A stretch of 64,000 bases of DNA from Ophiocordyceps camponoti-saundersi (nom. inval.) (Eukaryota; Ascomycota; Sordariomycetes; Hypocreales; Ophiocordycipitaceae), in assembly GCA_003339415.1 (NCBI GenBank), contig PDHQ01000018.1:186001-250000 (forward strand). Reading direction: 5' to 3'. Positions 59,141 through 64,000 of the stretch are shown here, piece after piece. The position numbers and the translations under genes are program-made. The notes below the pieces were generated by a model. It ran no database searches. It had not been told where the DNA came from and worked only from the letters and a program-made list of their open reading frames with translations. Numbering within the stretch: the first letter of the stretch is position 1; each line of letters starts with the position of its first letter.

Positions 59141-59835
59141 TGGGCCTGCACGGCTTGAGGCGTGCCGAGGCTGTTCCTTTGTCTGTCTTGTGTGTGTGTG
59201 TGTGTGTGTGTGTGTGTCTCTGAGTTGTGTGTTGTATAGCCATTTGTTGAAGATACTGTGGCTGAGAAAGCAGCGACGCCGTTTTTCAATGCCTTTCTTG
59301 TTTCTTGTACTCGCCTTGGTCCATTGCCGGGAGTCGTGACGGCATCGCCGTTGTATTCGGAGAGACGAGGAGGAGATGGTTGGCGTTGACAGAGGGAAGT
59401 CAGTTAGATGTCGGGTCAGTGTCATTATCGTGGCACACGTAGTATGACGTCGTCTCCTGAGAGGAGCACTCTCGGACCCGGTCATGCCGAGCAGAACGGG
59501 ATGGGACAAGGCATCAGCGGAGAAGGCGTTCACGGACAGGGGAGTTGAAGAAGAAGAGGATAACGAGGAGGAGGAGAAGAAGGAGGAGGAGGAGAAGAAG
59601 AAGGAGGAGAAAGAGGAGGATGATAATGATAACAGTATAAGGTGGAAAAGGACAGTGTTCAACGACAAGGGGGGGAAGACGACGACGAATAGACGTTACC
59701 AAGGTAAGTCTGCTCCAAAGCTGGGACTATTCGTGCATAGATGTATGCGTGATATGTAGGCAGTTTGATGTGAGAATGTGATTTTACCTGCCAGCCTCTT
59801 CCTCTTCCTCCTCCTCTTCCTCCTCGCCACCTCAT

Positions 59836-59911
<76 letters not shown>

Positions 59912-60581
59912 TGAAGAGCAGCATCTTCTTCTTCTTCTTCTTCTTCTTCTTTGCCAGGAACGGAGGCTAGAGGATGCTCACCATGTCTGTACCTATACTC
60001 CGTAGAAGAAGGGGATGGATGGGATCCCAACCACGTGGACGAGGCGAGTGAGACACCGTGTCATGGCCCGGGTGTGGAAAAAGTGTCTTGACCATCTCTG
60101 CATACCTACCTGTGTAAGTGCGTGCTTTAGTGTCACGAGGCGGAAGTGCATTCCTCACCCGAGCCTGTCGAATGGGTGAGTGAGTGAGAGAGTGTATGGA
60201 CGTGTAAGTATGCGTCTGCGTCTGTGCAGTCTAGTAGTCATGGCTCTCGCTTCCCACGCGGTATGCCTCGTTCGAGACATGGCAAACCGAGGTGGAAAGA
60301 TGGGGGGTTTAAAGAGTCTCTCTTCTAGACTAAGAAGCTCTAAGATGGAATTATCGTCGGCTGTTGGGCAAGCCGGTAGGTGCTAAAATGCAAACGACTC
60401 ACCTATCAGCAAGTCCAAGGCCGTGGTTCTAGAGGCTGGGAAAGACAAAGAGAGAAAGGCAGTTGACGAGACGCGTGTATAAAGACCTACAACAAAGCGT
60501 CTCTCCTTCTTGACCGACCTCCCAAGACAGCTTCGGAAGAGAGGGGGAGAGAGAGCCCTTGAGAGGACAAACAAAACCATC
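59141..60581. other. Intergenic region with very long C run
   Basis: No supported gene. Contents: a TG run (about 59188-59216), GAA/GGA-rich DNA (59545-59625) that gives a Glu/Lys frame but has no start context or splice signals, the 72-nt C run, and a CTT run (about 59925-59950). The last 200 bp, including TATAAAG near 60478, probably hold the promoter of the secreted protein at 60582. Confidence 0.6.
59840..59911. repeat. 72-nt uninterrupted C homopolymer
   Basis: Seventy-two consecutive C, flanked by CTCATACTG and TGAAGAGCAG. This is far longer than ordinary fungal homopolymers. It could fold as i-motif/G-quadruplex or be an artefact of sequencing or gap filling. Confidence 0.92.
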
Positions 60582-61091
60582 ATGAAGCTCAGCCTCATCC
60601 TCACCCTAGCCATCACGGGGGCCATAGCAGCCCCCGCCCACGAAACAAGCAGCGGAGGAGAGCAGGTTGGAATCATGCGCTTCACGCAGGGGATGAGAGC
60701 CTCTTCCAAAGGCGGCTTCAAATGCTTCCTCTACTGGTTCGACAACGCCATCGACAACCCGCTGCGGAAGATAGGCGGTCCCCTCGTCTGCAAGATTCTC
60801 CCTAACCCGCTCAACTGGGGGGAATGTCCGGAGAATAGAGACAAGTATATCGATCTCTACGGCAACTCTTGCGGTGAGACGAATCTTAAGTCGTATGAGA
60901 TTGCCGAGCAGGCGAGACGGCAGGGAGGTCAGCAGCAGCAGCAGCAGCCGCGTCCTCGGCCGCAGCCACAACAGCAACAACAGCGGCCGCAACCTCAATG
61001 GCAGCAGCAGCGGCCTCAACCTCAATGGCAACAACAACAGCAGCAGCAGCAGCAGCAGCAGCCGGATGAAGATTGGCAGAACGGCTCTTAG
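60582..61091 (+). CDS. Secreted protein with glutamine-rich repeat tail
   Basis: Single exon, 169 residues from ATG 60582 (CATC-ATG); the in-frame start 24 codons upstream lacks a signal peptide, whereas this one begins MKLSLILTLAITGAIAAPA. TATAAAG lies about 100 bp upstream. Residues about 45-105 form a compact part with four cysteines (KCFLYWF, LVCKIL, GECPE, NSCGE). The tail from about residue 115 is Gln/Pro-rich with repeated RPQPQWQQQ units and poly-Gln. It stops just before a plain TAG. Gln-rich secreted tails can be adhesive, transglutaminase substrates or aggregation-prone; this is inference. It has the same layout (signal, short Cys domain, repeat tail) as the protein at 9356. Confidence 0.72.
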   Translation: MKLSLILTLAITGAIAAPAHETSSGGEQVGIMRFTQGMRASSKGGFKCFLYWFDNAIDNPLRKIGGPLVCKILPNPLNWGECPENRDKYIDLYGNSCGETNLKSYEIAEQARRQGGQQQQQQPRPRPQPQQQQQRPQPQWQQQRPQPQWQQQQQQQQQQQPDEDWQNGS

Positions 61092-62296
61092 CAAGCTGTA
61101 CGTTTCTTTCCCATCTCAGTATACCATCTCAGAACAAGGGGGGAGGGGGTGCCTTTGCCAGAAAACAGGGGGAGAAGAAAATCAGGGCGTCATATTTCCA
61201 GGTCAGCACCTTTGATTTCATACAAAGTCGTGACGAGGGAAGGGAAAGGGTTTGAATAGCTTCGAGTGTTGTATTTCCACATCATCAACCAAAGAGTCAA
61301 AAACCAACAAGTTTCTCTGCTACGGATTCCCAATATGTAATGTTGCTTCTCTCTAGCCACCGAAAGGATTTTCGTGTCTCAGTCATGAAAAAAAGGAAAA
61401 AAAAAAACGGCCTGCTGACGATGGTAAGCGAGTATCGAGCTTGTGAGTATGTTGTTTTTCTTCGGTGAGGAGGCTTTGCAGAAGTGACACGAGGATGGGA
61501 GTTGATGGACATGGCATGTTAGAAGAACCGATTGAGGCCTTTTCTCTCCCCCCCCTTTACTATGACTCTTCGGTTAAGCGGCTCTGAACTGGATCTGAGA
61601 GGGCGGCTCGTGTTCCATCGTCATCTGCATATGCTAGGTAAGTCTCCCGTTATCCATGTAAGACATTGGGTAGATCACATACAGACACCTCCCCCTTTGA
61701 CATAGAAAATCTCCAGCTGAACCTACAGACCATACATACAAGCTTGTCTCCAACCAGAGACTGACTGTCTCGATTCTCCCACTTCAGCTGACGTCGAGAA
61801 ACAGATTATCCCCCCCCCGAGGCCGAGTCCTTCAATCCCTGAAGCACACAAGGCACAGGCACACGCAACGAAAGTCGTACAGCCTACAATATCTGAACGC
61901 TCAGTTCGATCCTGATCCGAGACGAGGCAAGGCAAGTCAAACCCGTCTCCCGCTTATGAATCCCAAAAGCTGCACTCGATCGGCCATATGAAGTAAGCGT
62001 CAGTCACTCGAAACAACCCACGGTAGCCTTTCTGTTCCCTTGAGCAGACACTTTCCCTTCGCCCTGTCTATACGACCGTGTCAGCCAGCGCAGTCGGCCA
62101 TCTCCGTCCCCTAGCAGAGGCGGAAGTGGATGAAACATGCCTATATGATTAGCCGTCTATATGAGTAGTAGCTAGCCGTGAGCCATGGAATACATACATA
62201 TAAGGCCGGGGAGAAACAGCTTCCTCCCGTCGGTTTATTTCCCCGGCAATATCTACACAGCTTCTATCTGTTCCTCTATACCGCGGTGAAGCAGTC
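61092..62296. other. Intergenic, no gene seen
   Basis: A 1.2-kb spacer between two plus-strand secreted-protein genes. It holds A-rich runs (about 61386-61405) and C runs (about 61549-61555 and 61810-61818). No coding frame or RNA feature recognised. Confidence 0.6.
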
Positions 62297-64000
62297 ATGA
62301 AGCTTACCGGAATCATCCAGGCCTCATTGGCCCTGACCGGCATCACCGTCTCGGCCAGCCCTACCGACAACTCGACCTCCCTCTGTGTAAGTCAAATAGA
62401 AGATCAAGAACTTTCTCCCATCTCTCCGTAACTCATCATGTCAGTGCGACACGCTCGCCCACGAACTCCCAGCCATCTTCCACGGACAAGTCTCCACCGA
62501 CTTCAACGGCCTGTTACAAGCTCGCTGGTCGGGGACTTCGATGCTACGCCCAGGATGCATCATGACGCCCCAATCAGCCGACGACGTCTCCCGCATCGTC
62601 AAGATCCTGACCAGAGGCCGATGCCAGTTCGCCGTCAAGGCCGGAGGCCACAACGCCAACCCGGGCGCCAATAGCATCGCCGGCGGCGTCTCCATCGACC
62701 TCGTCCGTCTGAATACCGCGCACCTTGCCAGCGATAGGTCATACGTTAGCCTCGGTGCCGGCTTAACCTGGGGACAAGCCTATGACATGTTCAACAACAG
62801 CCAGGTTGGCTTCCCGGGCGGTATTTGCGAGGGCGTCGGTGTAGGGGGTGTCTCTCTCGGAGGCGGACAGTCTCTTTTCCAGGCGAAGGTGGGCTGGGTC
62901 ATCGATAACATCCTCGAATACCAGCTCGTTCTGGCATCAGGAGACATCGTCACCGCCAGCCAGAATCGACGTCCAGACCTCTTCAAGGCACTGAAAGGCG
63001 GCAACACCAACTTCGGCATCGTCACACGCGTCAAGATCGCCGCCTTCGACTTCCCGGGCTTGTGGAGCGGGCACGTCGTAGCCAGCGTCGACAAAGGACC
63101 TACCAACCGCTCCGCCATGCTCGATAGCGTGGGCCACACCATGGTGGACTTCGTGGCGGACAACAACCAGGATGTCGACTCGGAGGCTCAAGTCGTCATG
63201 GCACATCTCCGTGGCAACGGCGGACAGATTGCCTTGGCGACGCTGTCCAACGTCGCCAACGTCGCCAACCCGCCTTCTCTCAAGGGCTTCTTGAATATGC
63301 CCAATCGAGTGTCTTTCACGGAACGGCACGAAAAGATGGCCGACTTTTCCCATCTGATAAGCCAGTTTCAGCCAATAGGCTTCCGGTAACTTTCACCCAA
63401 CTGCTTTATACATACACATACTCTCTTCCTAACCTTCGTGGCTGGAACAGTCAAGTCACGGCTGGAGTGACCATCAGCAACGACTTTGAGACTCTTCGCC
63501 GCATCTGGGACGCCTCTGATGAAGTGTACAACTCGCTGCCGCAAAAGGACAAGGTCGATTGGATCGTTATCGTCTCCCCACAGCCCGTCATTCTGGAGTC
63601 GTATTCCAAGAAGCGAGGCGGCAACAGTCTCGGTCTCTCCGACAACCCGCAGGACCAGATCGGTAAGTCCGGCTTCTCCCTCTGAGTTCCTCCCTATACG
63701 TCGATCCCTCGAAGCCGTCGAGCATGGGTTTCACTAACGGCAATCGTTGCTTAGTTGTCTGGTTGGCTTCACGCTGGTCCGACCCCAGCCTTGACGGCAT
63801 GATGGAAACAGCTCGACGCGACTTCATCGACGCGACCGTGGCCGTGGCGAAGAAGCACAATGCCTACTCCCCCTTCATTTACATCAACTATGCCAGTCCG
63901 GAACAGGACCCCCTCTGCGGGTACGGCGCCGAGAGCGTCGACTTTCTCAAGCGGACGGCCAAGAAATACGATCCCGACGCCGTCTTTCAGAACCTGATGC
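62297..64000 (+). CDS. Secreted FAD-linked oxidoreductase, BBE-like (3' end cut off)
   Basis: Four exons seen: 62297-62386, 62445-63385, 63451-63662 and 63755 to the window end. The signal peptide is MKLTGIIQASLALTGITVSA. The FAD-binding PCMH domain follows: MTPQSADDVSRIVKIL, then FAVKAGGHNANPGANS, whose His in GGHN is the usual covalent FAD site, then GGICEGVGVGGVSLGGGQS, whose Cys sits where bicovalent members attach FAD. The final exon reads YINYASPEQDPLCGYG and KKYDPDAVFQNLM, the start of the C-terminal BBE segment; expected members end within about 20 further residues. Relatives oxidise sugars, alcohols or secondary metabolites using oxygen. The substrate here is unknown and no biosynthetic cluster is visible within the window. 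Confidence 0.88.

Noticed and set aside
59484..59759. Glu/Lys-rich plus-strand frame
   Set aside because: Follows the GAA/GGA repeat, has no signal, domain or splice features, and resembles other repeat-derived frames in the window.

Overview
The window looks like nuclear DNA of a filamentous ascomycete, most likely a Hypocrealean Sordariomycete. Genes carry short introns of about 50-115 bp with GT...AG ends and CTAAC/CTGAC branch motifs. Coding GC is high, intergenic DNA is rich in CT, TACC and CATA microsatellites, and two long retroelements are saturated with RIP-type (repeat-induced point) mutations. Several secreted cysteine-rich proteins, one of them related as far as I can tell to enterotoxin-like proteins of insect-pathogenic Hypocreales, hint at an insect-associated lifestyle. 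That last point is inference.

Layout. 1-2.3 kb: two small secreted cysteine-rich proteins sharing a C-x5-CC core. 2.6-4.8 kb: convergent housekeeping genes, a TRAPPC12-like TPR protein and dolichol-phosphate mannosyltransferase. 4.8-6.2 kb: an intergenic region with a 55-nt C run and a 10-N gap. 6.2-9 kb: a secreted alpha/beta hydrolase and an acidic AT-hook-like protein. 9.3-15 kb: a secreted-protein block, with a 13-residue-repeat protein, a proline-repeat protein, and a six-exon cysteine-module protein. 15.2-21.1 kb: a complete but dead Ty1/Copia element. 21.9-24.9 kb: a CSC1/OSCA-type channel. 25.3-29.7 kb: a tandem pair of alcohol-acetyltransferase-like genes. 30.0-38.7 kb: a dead Ty3/Gypsy element with a chromodomain, oriented on the minus strand. 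38.9 kb: an intron-containing tRNA-Leu. 41.6-52.6 kb: a secreted two-domain protein, a C-terminally membrane-anchored disordered protein, RRP1 and a UBE2L3-like E2 (divergent), and a TBC RabGAP. 52.6-58.4 kb: mostly non-coding. 58.4-59.1 kb: an acidic nuclear-type protein. 59.84-59.91 kb: 72 consecutive C. 60.6-61.1 kb: a secreted glutamine-rich repeat protein. 62.3-64 kb: a BBE-like FAD oxidoreductase cut by the window end.

No single operon-like pathway is present. Housekeeping genes (glycosylation, trafficking, ribosome biogenesis, ubiquitination, RabGAP, osmosensing) alternate with accessory secreted genes. The two retroelements bracket the CSC1 gene and the acetyltransferase pair. All exon joins are my own reading of splice signals, with no transcript evidence.
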